From: Flexibacter flexilis DSM 6793
Lineage (GTDB): Bacteria > Bacteroidota > Bacteroidia > Cytophagales > Flexibacteraceae
DNA length: 46,094 nucleotides
Assembly (NCBI RefSeq): GCF_900112255.1
Contig: NZ_FOLE01000004.1
Location: forward strand, 275,819 to 321,912
Direction of reading: 5' to 3'
In this document: positions 32,892 to 40,141 of the stretch, piece by piece
Position numbering within the stretch: position 1 is the stretch's first letter
How the letters are laid out: each line of letters opens with the position of its first letter
The notes under the pieces: model-generated
The model's input: only the letters and a program-made list of their open reading frames with translations
Database searches by the model: none
Told to the model about the DNA's origin: nothing
Made by a program: the position numbers and the translations under genes

Positions 32892-33053
32892 TTAGCATTT
32901 TTTTGCATCAACAGTTTTAACTTCTTGCTTAATTACATTTTTGGAATAAGTAGGGCAAGTGCGCAAACCGCAAGATTGCATAGACAAAGCTCCTAACAAA
33001 AGGATTGCACCTAACTTGATTAACTGAACGGTAGGGTTAGCGATAGCTCTCAT
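32892..33053 (-). CDS. Small lipoprotein (53 residues)
   Basis: Short reading frame: ATG at 33051-33053, stop TAA at 32892-32894. The N-terminus VQLIKLGAILLLGALSMQSC has a hydrophobic core followed by lipobox LSMQSC (Cys28), then a Cys/Lys-rich tail ending DAKKC. Bacteroidota have many such lipoproteins of unknown function. Supported also by a terminator just after the stop. Not seen in any larger frame, and the base composition is typical. Confidence 0.7.
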   Translation of the reverse strand: MRAIANPTVQLIKLGAILLLGALSMQSCGLRTCPTYSKNVIKQEVKTVDAKKC

Positions 33054-33231
33054 ATTTGAATGTCGTTTAAGATTCTACTTAACTGCATTACAAATGTAGT
33101 AGATGCATTGTTAGTAAATTATTGATTTAATAGCAAATCCTTGTATGTGTTTGATTTGCAAAAAAAAACAACAAAAAATAATAGTATATTCTGCTGTTTA
33201 ATCAAAAAACAAAACATACTATTGAAAATAA

Positions 33232-34233
33232 CTAAAAATACAGCATCAAATTACAGCCTCTAACATCACTATTATCTAAACGACCAAGCACTCTAAATGT
33301 AAGGTTTTGATCGTATTCGCCCATATCTTTTGTCTCTATAAAGCAGCATGAGTCTATATTGGCCAAATCAACCACATTAATGCCTCCGCGTTTGCGCGAA
33401 ATATTCATATCGAAGGGGTCATTAGGGTCGCGAAGAAGGATTTTTAGCCAAGGCGGCGTTGTAAAAATCCCATTTCCTGCGGAGTAGCCTTGCGAAAAAA
33501 GCTCAGTCATCCCGTACTCAGAGTGAATAGTTGATATATGAAATTTACGACAAAGAAATGCATGTAATTCTTCGCGAATCATTTCTTGACGGCGGCCTTT
33601 CATTCCACCTGTTTCAACCACTATCACACCTTCCAAATCCAAATCGTGCTGTTCGGCCAAGTCGAGCAAAGCAAAAGTTACACCCCAAAGCATCACTTTT
33701 TTGCCTGCGTATTTTGCTGCTTTCAGATTCAGTATTAATTCGTCTATATTATGAAGATAAAACCCCGAATATTCCGCCCCTTTTTGGATAAAATAATCCA
33801 TCATACACACCAACGACGAGCCGTCTCGCTCCAGATACGAGGGCAGCAACGCCAAAAACGTAAAATCTGATAATTTGCCGTAATGTTGCTGAAAAATCTG
33901 CTCGCAGGTACGCAAATAAAAAGCGGTATCGGTTACAAAATGTTTGCTCCTCACCTGCCCCGTCGTGCCGCTGCTCTCAAAAATTTGTTCGATGGGCGCA
34001 TGAGTACTCAAAACCCTATGGTTTTTAAAAAACTCAATGGGCATAAACGGAATTTGCGGCACATTGTTCACGCACTGCGGCTCGACTCCCAGATACGAAA
34101 TAAACTGCTGATAAACCGCATTATGTTTTGCCTGAAATCTAAACGCTTCTAAGGCGCGTTGCTCGAAGTTTTTGGGAGTAGTCTCGAACAAACGCGCCTT
34201 AAAGTCACGGATAAAATCTTGTGGATTTTGCAT
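33232..34233 (-). CDS. LuxE-like acyl-activating (acyl-protein synthetase) protein
   Basis: 333 residues. FESSGTTGQVRSKH (about 85-98) is the AMP-binding loop of the ANL superfamily; VIVVETGGMKGRRQEM (about 205-220) and IHSEYGMTELFSQGYS (about 235-250) are the acyl-protein synthetase/LuxE features. LuxE-type proteins activate a fatty acid and carry it as an acyl-enzyme thioester; this one has no partner LuxC/D here. It may load an acyl group for polysaccharide, aryl polyene or surface modification. Last gene of an operon with a hotdog thioesterase, a glycosyltransferase and a TPR protein. Confidence 0.82.
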   Translation of the reverse strand: MQNPQDFIRDFKARLFETTPKNFEQRALEAFRFQAKHNAVYQQFISYLGVEPQCVNNVPQIPFMPIEFFKNHRVLSTHAPIEQIFESSGTTGQVRSKHFVTDTAFYLRTCEQIFQQHYGKLSDFTFLALLPSYLERDGSSLVCMMDYFIQKGAEYSGFYLHNIDELILNLKAAKYAGKKVMLWGVTFALLDLAEQHDLDLEGVIVVETGGMKGRRQEMIREELHAFLCRKFHISTIHSEYGMTELFSQGYSAGNGIFTTPPWLKILLRDPNDPFDMNISRKRGGINVVDLANIDSCCFIETKDMGEYDQNLTFRVLGRLDNSDVRGCNLMLYF

Positions 34234-34254
34234 TAAAAAAAATCAAAAAAGAAA

Positions 34255-34677
34255 TTACTTTTTATGGTTGAGAATGGCCATCGTAATGCGACTAATGCAC
34301 ACGAGTTTGCCCGTTTCGGTCGTGATACGAATCTCCCAAATATGCGTAGAGCCACCAATATGTACCGCCGAAGCCTTGCCATACACATAGCCATCGCGTA
34401 CGCCGCTCACGTGGTTGGCATTGATTTCCAAGCCTACGCAATATTGCTTTTCAGGATTCAGGCAGCACATAGCCCCGACACTGCCAAGTGTTTCGGCCAA
34501 CACCACCGACGCGCCACCATGCAACAAGCCCATCGGCTGATGTGTGCGATGATCAACTGGCATTTTGGCGCAAAGATGGTGCGTGCCAATTTCCGTAAAT
34601 TCAAGGCCTAAATGTTCGCCCATATTGCCTTTGCTCATGGCGTTGAGTTGTTCGATAGTTATGTTTGGGTTAATCAT
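34255..34677 (-). CDS. Hotdog-fold thioesterase (PaaI/MenI-like)
   Basis: 140 residues of the hotdog fold. HRTHQPMGLLHGGASVVLAE (about 43-62) carries the HGG motif and the Glu/Gln active-site position; VGLEINANHVSGVRDGYVYG (about 81-100) is the core strand block. Members hydrolyse aromatic or fatty acyl-CoA, for example 1,4-dihydroxy-2-naphthoyl-CoA in menaquinone synthesis. The gene is 21 bases from the LuxE-like gene and 29 bases from the glycosyltransferase, so it is clearly in an operon. Function in this operon is inferred from position. Confidence 0.9.
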   Translation of the reverse strand: MINPNITIEQLNAMSKGNMGEHLGLEFTEIGTHHLCAKMPVDHRTHQPMGLLHGGASVVLAETLGSVGAMCCLNPEKQYCVGLEINANHVSGVRDGYVYGKASAVHIGGSTHIWEIRITTETGKLVCISRITMAILNHKK

Positions 34678-34706
34678 GCGTATTTTTTTTGGGTTGAAGA
34701 TATTAT

Positions 34707-35708
34707 TTACTTTACTATTTTTTTGAAACCTTTTACTATCGGACCCAATATTCCAAAAACCAAGGGGCTCGCATAAATAGATTTAATTTTTTTGATAAGC
34801 TCTCGTTTCTTATACTCTTTAAGAGACAAATTGGTGAAGTATTTATAATAATAGGCAATTTTCTGAGCCATTTCTTTATCTTCCACGGGAGCCAAATACT
34901 CGACCTTTGCCTCACGGCACAGCGGGTCGTAGTGATAATATATGTCCGTAGCACCTTCATGTTCACCAGAACTATCAGTGCCTATATTCTGTACAAAAGA
35001 CTGTCTGGGGTTCAAACACAATCCATTGTTTAGAAAAATTGCAGCGTGCCAAAAAATAGCCCATGTATTCAATTGACCTGTTAAGTTAAATTGTACTTGG
35101 CTGTATAAGTATCCCGAATTATCATAATCAAACTCGCGAACCTGCCCCCTACTCAATAACTTGTTACTGATATCGGCAGCATCTTTTTTATAATATTTCC
35201 AAGCCCTACTCCATGTTGCCCAACCCCAACAATGCATCATTTTAGCAAAATAAAAGTTAGAAGAAGGTGTACTATCTGCCTTAATCGGATAAGTATAGCC
35301 GCTGACGTGCATAACCTTCTCATTGTCCTGATAAAGGGTTAAAGCATTGTTCATGTACGCCAGAAACGCATCCGACGTAACTATATCGTCTTCCAACACT
35401 ATTACCTTACCATACTGATTTACAATGCGTGTAACGCCCTCTATAATATTCTGAGCCAGTCCCTTATTCGTCTCCGACTCCACGATATGTACTTGCCCAC
35501 ACCATTGCTTTTCACGAATAACTTCGCGTGTTTGGCGTACTTTTTCTAATTGCTCCGCCGAAGCAGTCGGCTTAGCACCATCAGCAAAAATATACAGAAC
35601 GCTTTCTTTGGCTAAGTCGTTTTGGAATAAAGCCTCCAGCGTTTGGCGCGTATGCGCAGGCCGCCCGTACACAAACAATACGATAGGGGCAAGTGTTGAA
35701 TTAATCAT
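34707..35708 (-). CDS. Glycosyltransferase (GT2-like or GNT-I-like)
   Basis: 333 residues. LAPIVLFVYGRPAHTRQTLE (about 6-25) is a GT-A-type N-terminus; YGKVIVLEDDIVTSDAFLAY (about 98-117) has the acidic EDD metal motif and MHCWGWATWSRAWKYY (about 157-172) the Trp-rich acceptor block of the GNT-I/Fringe-like group. It transfers a sugar from a nucleotide donor. No transmembrane segments. Operonic with a TPR protein (11 bases), thioesterase (29 bases) and LuxE-like gene, suggesting a surface glycolipid or lipopolysaccharide decoration pathway. Confidence 0.85.
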   Translation of the reverse strand: MINSTLAPIVLFVYGRPAHTRQTLEALFQNDLAKESVLYIFADGAKPTASAEQLEKVRQTREVIREKQWCGQVHIVESETNKGLAQNIIEGVTRIVNQYGKVIVLEDDIVTSDAFLAYMNNALTLYQDNEKVMHVSGYTYPIKADSTPSSNFYFAKMMHCWGWATWSRAWKYYKKDAADISNKLLSRGQVREFDYDNSGYLYSQVQFNLTGQLNTWAIFWHAAIFLNNGLCLNPRQSFVQNIGTDSSGEHEGATDIYYHYDPLCREAKVEYLAPVEDKEMAQKIAYYYKYFTNLSLKEYKKRELIKKIKSIYASPLVFGILGPIVKGFKKIVK

Positions 35709-35719
35709 TGTTTCGTCAA

Positions 35720-36511
35720 TTATTTTTTCTTCGGCGTAGCAGTTGCCTTATCGGTTGTTTTGGTTTTAGGTTGGGACTTTTTCAATACCTCCAAATTATT
35801 TTTGGCCAACACAAAATCTGGATAAACTTTCAACGCCTCTTCATAATTAGAAATAGCGGCACTATATTCTTTCAAATCACCCGCAATCACGCCACGCAAA
35901 TTGTACGCTGCGGCCTTCATTGGCACTTTTTGGCTTTGCCCTTGCCCTGCCGAAATCGAAATAGTTTGTTTGGTGGCTTCTTCGTTGTTCAAAATAGCGG
36001 ATACCGTCGTATTACATTCCCCAAAACGCTTAAGTTGGTATTGCAACGTCGCGATTTCGTACAAATACGATATGTTTTTGGTTTTGCCATACACTTTTTC
36101 ATAATCGGCCAAAGATTCGCGATACAAACCCAAATTCTGTTCGGCTATTGCCTTTATTTCTAAGATGTTATCATTATTTTCGTTAGCCGAAAGAATATCA
36201 CGACACACCAACACACATTCCGCATTGCGGTTCAAATTGAAATACAAAATGGCCAAAGAATCTTTTAAAGATACCATTTCAGGGTTTTGCACCATCATCG
36301 AAAACAAAGCATTTTTGGCTGCATCGCCATCGCTGTATTTGAGAGCTGCTCTAAAGATTTTTTCTTGCAATTGATACTCTGACGTGGTCAAAGCACCTGC
36401 CGTTTTGGGCGTTGCGGCAGGCGTTGCCACCGCGTCTTTTGTTTCTTTCTTTTGCGCATAAGCCCCAAAACTCAGAGCTGCCAACAATGTAAGTGTGAAT
36501 ACTTTTTTCAT
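35720..36511 (-). CDS. Exported TPR-containing protein
   Basis: 263 residues starting at ATG 36509-36511, where a signal peptide is present (KVFTLTLLAALSFGAYA). The mature part is alpha-helical with TPR-like units (LKYSDGDAAKNALFSMMVQN, RESLADYEKVYGKTKNISYL, LKEYSAAISNYEEALKVYPD) and ends in a basic Lys/Thr tail. It is probably a periplasmic scaffold. It leads the operon to the glycosyltransferase. Confidence 0.85.
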   Translation of the reverse strand: MKKVFTLTLLAALSFGAYAQKKETKDAVATPAATPKTAGALTTSEYQLQEKIFRAALKYSDGDAAKNALFSMMVQNPEMVSLKDSLAILYFNLNRNAECVLVCRDILSANENNDNILEIKAIAEQNLGLYRESLADYEKVYGKTKNISYLYEIATLQYQLKRFGECNTTVSAILNNEEATKQTISISAGQGQSQKVPMKAAAYNLRGVIAGDLKEYSAAISNYEEALKVYPDFVLAKNNLEVLKKSQPKTKTTDKATATPKKK

Positions 36512-36552
36512 GATTTGAAAAATAAAACGGCCTAATTTCAATTTAAACCCTG

Positions 36553-36573
36553 TTTTTCGGACGAACCGAAAAA
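36553..36573. terminator. Hairpin at the border of the mobile element
   Basis: TTTTTCGG and CCGAAAAA are a perfect 8-bp pair with an ACGAA loop. It lies between the core operon and the element's regulator; both outward exits are T or A rich, so it may terminate the regulator transcript (minus strand). Confidence 0.65.
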
Positions 36574-36601
36574 TAGTAGGTAAGTTTAGTGGGCAAATTT
36601 T

Positions 36602-36979
36602 TTAGGCCTCCGCCTCTGTATTTTTTTTCCACACTAAGGGTCTAATAAACTTACCTACGAAATGCTTTCCCATTAATTCTGCAATTATTTGGTCTTTGGC
36701 CTCAATCTGACCTTTTAGCCTTGCATTCTCGTCTTTAAGTTCTTGTATTGTTAGATTCTCGTTAAGTGTTGTATTGTGAGGTGGATTGTCTCCTAATATA
36801 GATACAACATCAACCCCTATTACGTCGGCGTATTTCTGTAAGGTTTTATTGGTAAAGTTATTTCTACCAAAATCTTTGTAAACATTTTGCCGAGTTTTAC
36901 CCAATTTATTGGAAAGCTCCTGTACGGTTATGTTTTTTTCCTTACATAACGTTTTGATTTTCAACCCTATATGTTCCAT
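36602..36979 (-). CDS. HTH_3-type regulator with C-terminal coiled coil (repressor-like)
   Basis: 125 residues from ATG at 36977-36979; a longer frame upstream would add nine basic residues and is less likely. LKIKTLCKEKNITVQELSNK to TRQNVYKDFGRNNF (about 6-45) is a Cro/CI-type helix-turn-helix; LTIQELKDENARLKGQIEAK and the following residues (about 77-107) give a heptad coiled coil for dimerisation. It faces a stretch of plus-strand small genes across a 148-base operator-like intergenic, as do phage or ICE repressors. It likely silences the element at 36.6 kb onward. Confidence 0.82.
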   Translation of the reverse strand: MEHIGLKIKTLCKEKNITVQELSNKLGKTRQNVYKDFGRNNFTNKTLQKYADVIGVDVVSILGDNPPHNTTLNENLTIQELKDENARLKGQIEAKDQIIAELMGKHFVGKFIRPLVWKKNTEAEA

Positions 36980-37021
36980 GTGTCTGTTTTTTTTAAAAAA
37001 AATCACCCATAAAGTTTGTTT

Positions 37022-37100
37022 TGTATCCTTTTAGGGATAATATTTGCAATACAAAAAGATACAATGTAATACAAATACAGTGTATTGAATTACAAATGTA
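37022..37100. promoter_or_regulatory. Operator-like region between divergent regulator and element genes
   Basis: Between the regulator and the first plus-strand gene: TATCC/GGATA inverted repeat (37024-37039), CAATACA at 37047 mirrored by TGTATTG at 37081, AATACA at 37068, and repeated TACAAA. Several half-sites of one dyad pattern imply a dimeric repressor binding site. Confidence 0.45.
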
Positions 37101-37127
37101 ACAACAATTATTATACCAAAAAAGCGT

Positions 37128-37295
37128 ATGGCACAAGATACATTTAACGTAACAATTTCTTTGCCAAAGGCAATAGAATTGGATTACAAAAAATTAAAAA
37201 AGCAAAAAAGGTTAGCATTGAGTCAGCTCGTAACCGAATCGCTACGAAATCAGTACCCCGAAATCAAAGAAGCGTTGGAAGCTAAACAGGTGTAG
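37128..37295 (+). CDS. Small ribbon-helix-helix-like protein
   Basis: 55 residues: starts MAQDTFNVTISLPKAI (beta strand) followed by helices KLKKQKRLALSQLVTES and a tail ending KQV. The layout of one strand and two short helices with an SQL-x-x-E-S pattern is like an Arc/MetJ/CopG ribbon-helix-helix regulator, common as the first early gene in mobile elements. It begins the plus-strand series 149 bases after the divergent regulator. Not verifiable by homology here. Confidence 0.55.
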   Translation: MAQDTFNVTISLPKAIELDYKKLKKQKRLALSQLVTESLRNQYPEIKEALEAKQV

Positions 37296-37297
37296 CC

Positions 37298-37645
37298 ATG
37301 TCAATAAATCTTTTAAAGGCTTTGGACGGCGAGGACTGGAAAGAGCAAGACGGGTGCAGCAGTTGCACCAATTGCCCGAAATCGAAACGACAGCAAGACC
37401 AGAGCAAGGAGGTAATAGTTCGCATTGTCTCAAATGCTGTGTTTGGCTTTTTTGCCTTTGTTGGTGGATTAATCATAGTGTTTTTTATGGTCAATGGTTC
37501 GAGAGAAAAAAGCCGATTAGATTATAAGTTGGATTCGATGAAAATTGTAAAAGGCATACCGACGGAGCTACCAGATGAGCGAGTTCGCCAAAGTTTTGTC
37601 TTGGATTCTATTTTAATCGCCAAAGGGTTACGAAACCATCGCTAA
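37298..37645 (+). CDS. Small membrane protein
   Basis: 115 residues, no family. A Cys-rich N-terminal part (DGCSSCTNCPKSKR, three Cys-x-x-Cys-like cysteines near 20-26) precedes one membrane span (about 46-66, NAVFGFFAFVGGLIIVFFMV), then a basic soluble tail. Begins two bases after the ribbon-helix-helix gene; likely co-translated. The cysteines might bind metal or bond. Confidence 0.6.
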   Translation: MSINLLKALDGEDWKEQDGCSSCTNCPKSKRQQDQSKEVIVRIVSNAVFGFFAFVGGLIIVFFMVNGSREKSRLDYKLDSMKIVKGIPTELPDERVRQSFVLDSILIAKGLRNHR

Positions 37646-37668
37646 GAATTTTCACAACGGTAAAGACT

Positions 37669-37893
37669 ATGGAAAACAAAGAAAAACCCGCCTACACGGA
37701 ATCGGAAAAGCTACTCAGATTAGAGTGTTTGAAATTGGCACGGGTTGAGTATAGCGGACAATCCTCACTACCAAGCCCACGGATAGCAGAAGAATTTTAC
37801 GAATGGGTAACTAATCCAGCCTACGAACACCCGAATCAACCAACTGTAACGGACTGGATAAACGGAGTTAAGCCGTATGGAGAAAGAGCCTAA
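37669..37893 (+). CDS. Small hypothetical protein (74 residues)
   Basis: 74 residues with no match I can name; helix-rich with SEKLLRLECLKLARVEYSGQ and a Trp/Tyr-rich C-terminus (EEFYEWVTNPAYE, TDWINGVKPYGE). The residues RLECLKLA recur in the protein at 38050 (RLKCLEIA), suggesting a shared helical unit. Typical accessory-module orphan, 23 bases after the membrane protein. Confidence 0.5.
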   Translation: MENKEKPAYTESEKLLRLECLKLARVEYSGQSSLPSPRIAEEFYEWVTNPAYEHPNQPTVTDWINGVKPYGERA

Positions 37894-38038
37894 AGGCCGT
37901 AAGCCCAAAAAGGAAGAAAGTAGCCGCGTTATATCTGTTAGTCGTTGGTATTTTACTTCTACTGATTACAGTGTCCCAAATCAGATTTTGGCCTATAAAG
38001 TCAAAAAACAACGCCGAAAATCAATTTTCACTTTTTAA
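37877..38038 (+). CDS. Small basic hypothetical protein (53 residues)
   Basis: ATG at 37877-37879 overlaps the previous gene by 17 bases; stop at 38036-38038. Very basic N-terminal (MEKEPKGRKPKKEE) and C-terminal (KVKKQRRKSIFTF) ends suggest nucleic-acid contact. Its 3' end TCAATTTTCACTTTTT recurs exactly at 40121-40136, at the end of another element gene. No known family. Confidence 0.4.
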   Translation: MEKEPKGRKPKKEESSRVISVSRWYFTSTDYSVPNQILAYKVKKQRRKSIFTF

Positions 38039-38049
38039 AATACAAAATC

Positions 38050-38571
38050 ATGACTGATGAATCAATGCTAAATATGCTTGGTGTTCTACAACAAGTGAGT
38101 GGTGTTTACAAAAGAATCGCAGACGACAGTAAGTCGAACGACGACATCGGATTGCGGCTTAAGTGCTTAGAAATTGCAGCAAGCGCGAATGGTGTTAGTA
38201 ATAAAGTGCACGAAGCCCAAATTATGTACAACTGGATTGTTAAGGCCAGAGAAAAAAAGGCAATCGCACAAAACGCCCCGACCTCTGACGAAGAATTTCC
38301 AGACCTCAAAATCAAACGCCTACCTGTATCGTATTCCGATGCCATAGGAGAAGCGCAAAGCCTAAGGAACGCTCTTGTAGGTTTAAAAAATGATTCGCAC
38401 AACGCATTTAGTGCGCTTATCCAAACTATAGAGCAAGTGGCTTCTGACAGAGAGAAAGATAGTGGATTAGAGCAAAATCAGATTGATTGGCTTGTGCGCG
38501 AAATTGAGTCTATCAAAAAACAAATCATTGAATCTGCGGATAATTTTTTGGAGAAAGTAGCCGATGAATAA
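38050..38571 (+). CDS. Hypothetical protein (173 residues)
   Basis: No family recognised. Helix-rich throughout, with two long amphipathic helices (LGVLQQVSGVYKRIADDSKS; EIESIKKQIIESADNFLEKV) and a recurring RLKCLEIA / LECLKLA motif shared with the small protein at 37669. Overlaps the next gene by 8 bases, so they are co-translated. Possibly a structural or regulatory element protein. Confidence 0.55.
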   Translation: MTDESMLNMLGVLQQVSGVYKRIADDSKSNDDIGLRLKCLEIAASANGVSNKVHEAQIMYNWIVKAREKKAIAQNAPTSDEEFPDLKIKRLPVSYSDAIGEAQSLRNALVGLKNDSHNAFSALIQTIEQVASDREKDSGLEQNQIDWLVREIESIKKQIIESADNFLEKVADE

Positions 38572-38962
38572 AAATAAACTACCTGTTAATCTGACAACAA
38601 AGCAACTTAGGGCTTTTTTCGATGCACGCCTTGTGGCTACTGGAGAAGATGAACGCGACACATTAACTGTGATAGCATCAAGAGATGCAATTAAAGTGGC
38701 TTTAGGCTCTTTTTGTAGACGATACGCAGCCATAGCATTGTCAAGCAATAACGAACAGATTAATGAAGTTCGCTTTTCTTATTCGGAAATTATACACGCA
38801 CTTGTTATGTGTCAATTTTCCTTAGCGTGGTACACAACTCAGGATTTACGCGCTTCATTGCTTTTGGCTATCCAACACGCCGAAGACGTTAAGTATAGCG
38901 AATTTAAAAAACTTTTATCTAAAGTAAATTTACTATGCCAAGAATCAACAAAGCCGCAGTAA
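38564..38962 (+). CDS. Hypothetical protein (132 residues)
   Basis: 132 residues, entirely helical-looking, unassigned. TTKQLRAFFDARLVATGEDE then RDAIKVALGSFCRRYAAIAL; no membrane span or signal. Overlaps both neighbours (8 bases upstream, 28 downstream), evidence of a compact polycistronic unit. Base usage resembles other genes of the element. Confidence 0.55.
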   Translation: MNKNKLPVNLTTKQLRAFFDARLVATGEDERDTLTVIASRDAIKVALGSFCRRYAAIALSSNNEQINEVRFSYSEIIHALVMCQFSLAWYTTQDLRASLLLAIQHAEDVKYSEFKKLLSKVNLLCQESTKPQ

Positions 38963-39240
38963 TTGAGTATTTGCGAACATTGCCTAATTCGCTAAAGACA
39001 GAGGTAGCAAGTTTGTACGCTACACAATTTAAGACGACACCAGAGGCATATAAAACAAGCCTAAGCAGGGCGAGTTTTGGAAATTTAGAGCTTGAATTTT
39101 TGGTAAAGTATTTAATAGAATACGGGGCAGACGAGGAGCGTATTTGCCCACCACCGCCACCAAAAATACAGCTATCCCCCGAACTTTCGAGGTATTTTAT
39201 TTTAAAATCAATACCCAAATCGTTATTGGAAAATAACTAA
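38935..39240 (+). CDS. Hypothetical protein (101 residues)
   Basis: 101 residues starting at ATG 38935, overlapping the previous gene by 28 bases. MPRINKAAVIEYLRTLPNSL and LVKYLIEYGADEERI are predicted helices; a proline run (CPPPPPK) sits near residue 68. No family identified. It ends the packed group before a 245-base gap that holds two hairpins and a mini-frame. Confidence 0.5.
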   Translation: MPRINKAAVIEYLRTLPNSLKTEVASLYATQFKTTPEAYKTSLSRASFGNLELEFLVKYLIEYGADEERICPPPPPKIQLSPELSRYFILKSIPKSLLENN

Positions 39241-39370
39241 ATCATCTCATAAATGCAAAATCAATCTAAAATCCCCAGCCCGAACCGCCCGCCTTAGTAG
39301 TGGCTACTGTGTGCCTGCAAAATCAAAGTATAGTTATTCAGGCACGCGGAGTATATCAGGTTTCTAATAT

Positions 39371-39410
39371 TTTACGCACACGTGCATTTTTTTAAGTGCA
39401 CTTGTGTAAA
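39371..39410. repeat. Imperfect hairpin near the end of the small-gene group
   Basis: TTTACGCACACGTGCA mirrors TGCACTTGTGTAAA with a 2-base bulge and one mismatch. It directly precedes a terminator hairpin at 39411. Role unknown; possibly RNA stability or protein binding. Confidence 0.45.
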
Positions 39411-39443
39411 AAAAAGCCCGAATACAGACGTAAACGGGCTTTA
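39411..39443 (+). terminator. Intrinsic terminator
   Basis: AAAGCCCG and CGGGCTTT around a 14-base loop after the 38935 gene. The following A/T run is TTTAAAT rather than a clean T run, so it is of moderate strength. Confidence 0.7.
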
Positions 39444-39485
39444 AATAAAATCTATAAATTGGTAATTTTAATTCTATTTTTTTAA

Positions 39486-39608
39486 ATGCAAAGCAAAGGT
39501 AAAAATTTTTCTCTTGACCTGCAAAAAATGAGTCAAGAAAAAGCCAAAGAATTGGCTATTTGTTTGGTGAAACGTGGTTTTATGGTTGAATTTGTTAATG
39601 TAAATTGA
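39486..39608 (+). CDS. Small hypothetical protein (40 residues)
   Basis: ATG at 39486, stop at 39606-39608, one base before the next start. MQSKGKNFSLDLQKMSQEKA then KELAICLVKRGFMVEFV suggests a small alpha/beta fold. It starts with MQ, like several other genes of the element, and is followed by a coupled gene. Unknown function. Confidence 0.45.
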   Translation: MQSKGKNFSLDLQKMSQEKAKELAICLVKRGFMVEFVNVN

Positions 39609-39609
39609 T

Positions 39610-39828
39610 ATGGCAAAAGTATTATTAGCACTGGATTACACCGATGCACTGGTTTTGCAAAATCACATCAACGAAATACTTAATACAGAAGTCGAAGACT
39701 TGGAGTGTTTGAATCGTGTTTTGTTGGATTTGAAAACAGGAATTGCGGTAGAGCAGAAACACAATCGCAGCAAATTTTGTCAAGAAATGCGCGAATTATT
39801 AAGCGACTTAACCGACCAAGAGCCATGA
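39610..39828 (+). CDS. Small hypothetical protein (72 residues)
   Basis: 72 residues: MAKVLLALDYTDALVLQNHI with predicted helices and acidic/basic alternation, ending DLTDQEP. No family. The stop overlaps the start of the next gene (ATGA), so the genes are translated together. Confidence 0.5.
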   Translation: MAKVLLALDYTDALVLQNHINEILNTEVEDLECLNRVLLDLKTGIAVEQKHNRSKFCQEMRELLSDLTDQEP

Positions 39829-40139
39829 CTCAATTTATATTTTCAACTAAAGAAGTTGATTTTTTCCGAGCCTCATTATTGCCAAAAATAAAGGAATTGG
39901 GCGCAAGTATTTTGTATCGCAAACTTAACGATAATTGTTTAATTTCCCTAACGGAAGAAGAAATTAATTATCTCAAAAATGTAGCCGAAACGGAGTATTT
40001 GGAAAGGTCAAAAGGCCGCGCGTTTGAATTGCGTTATACGCAAACCACGACTTTACGCAAGATAGCCATGATGGCAGCCAATGACACAGAAAAACAGGCT
40101 TTAGTAAAATTAACCAACATTCAATTTTCACTTTTTTAG
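39825..40139 (+). CDS. Hypothetical protein (104 residues)
   Basis: Start ATG at 39825-39827 in an ATGA overlap with the preceding stop; an earlier frame start at 39705 would overlap that gene by more than 100 bases and is rejected. Sequence MTQFIFSTKEVDFFRASLLP, EEEINYLKNVAETEYLERSK, then a helical tail ending IQFSLF. No family recognised. Its final bases TCAATTTTCACTTTTT are identical to the end of the gene at 37877. Confidence 0.5.
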   Translation: MTQFIFSTKEVDFFRASLLPKIKELGASILYRKLNDNCLISLTEEEINYLKNVAETEYLERSKGRAFELRYTQTTTLRKIAMMAANDTEKQALVKLTNIQFSLF

Positions 40140-40141
40140 TC

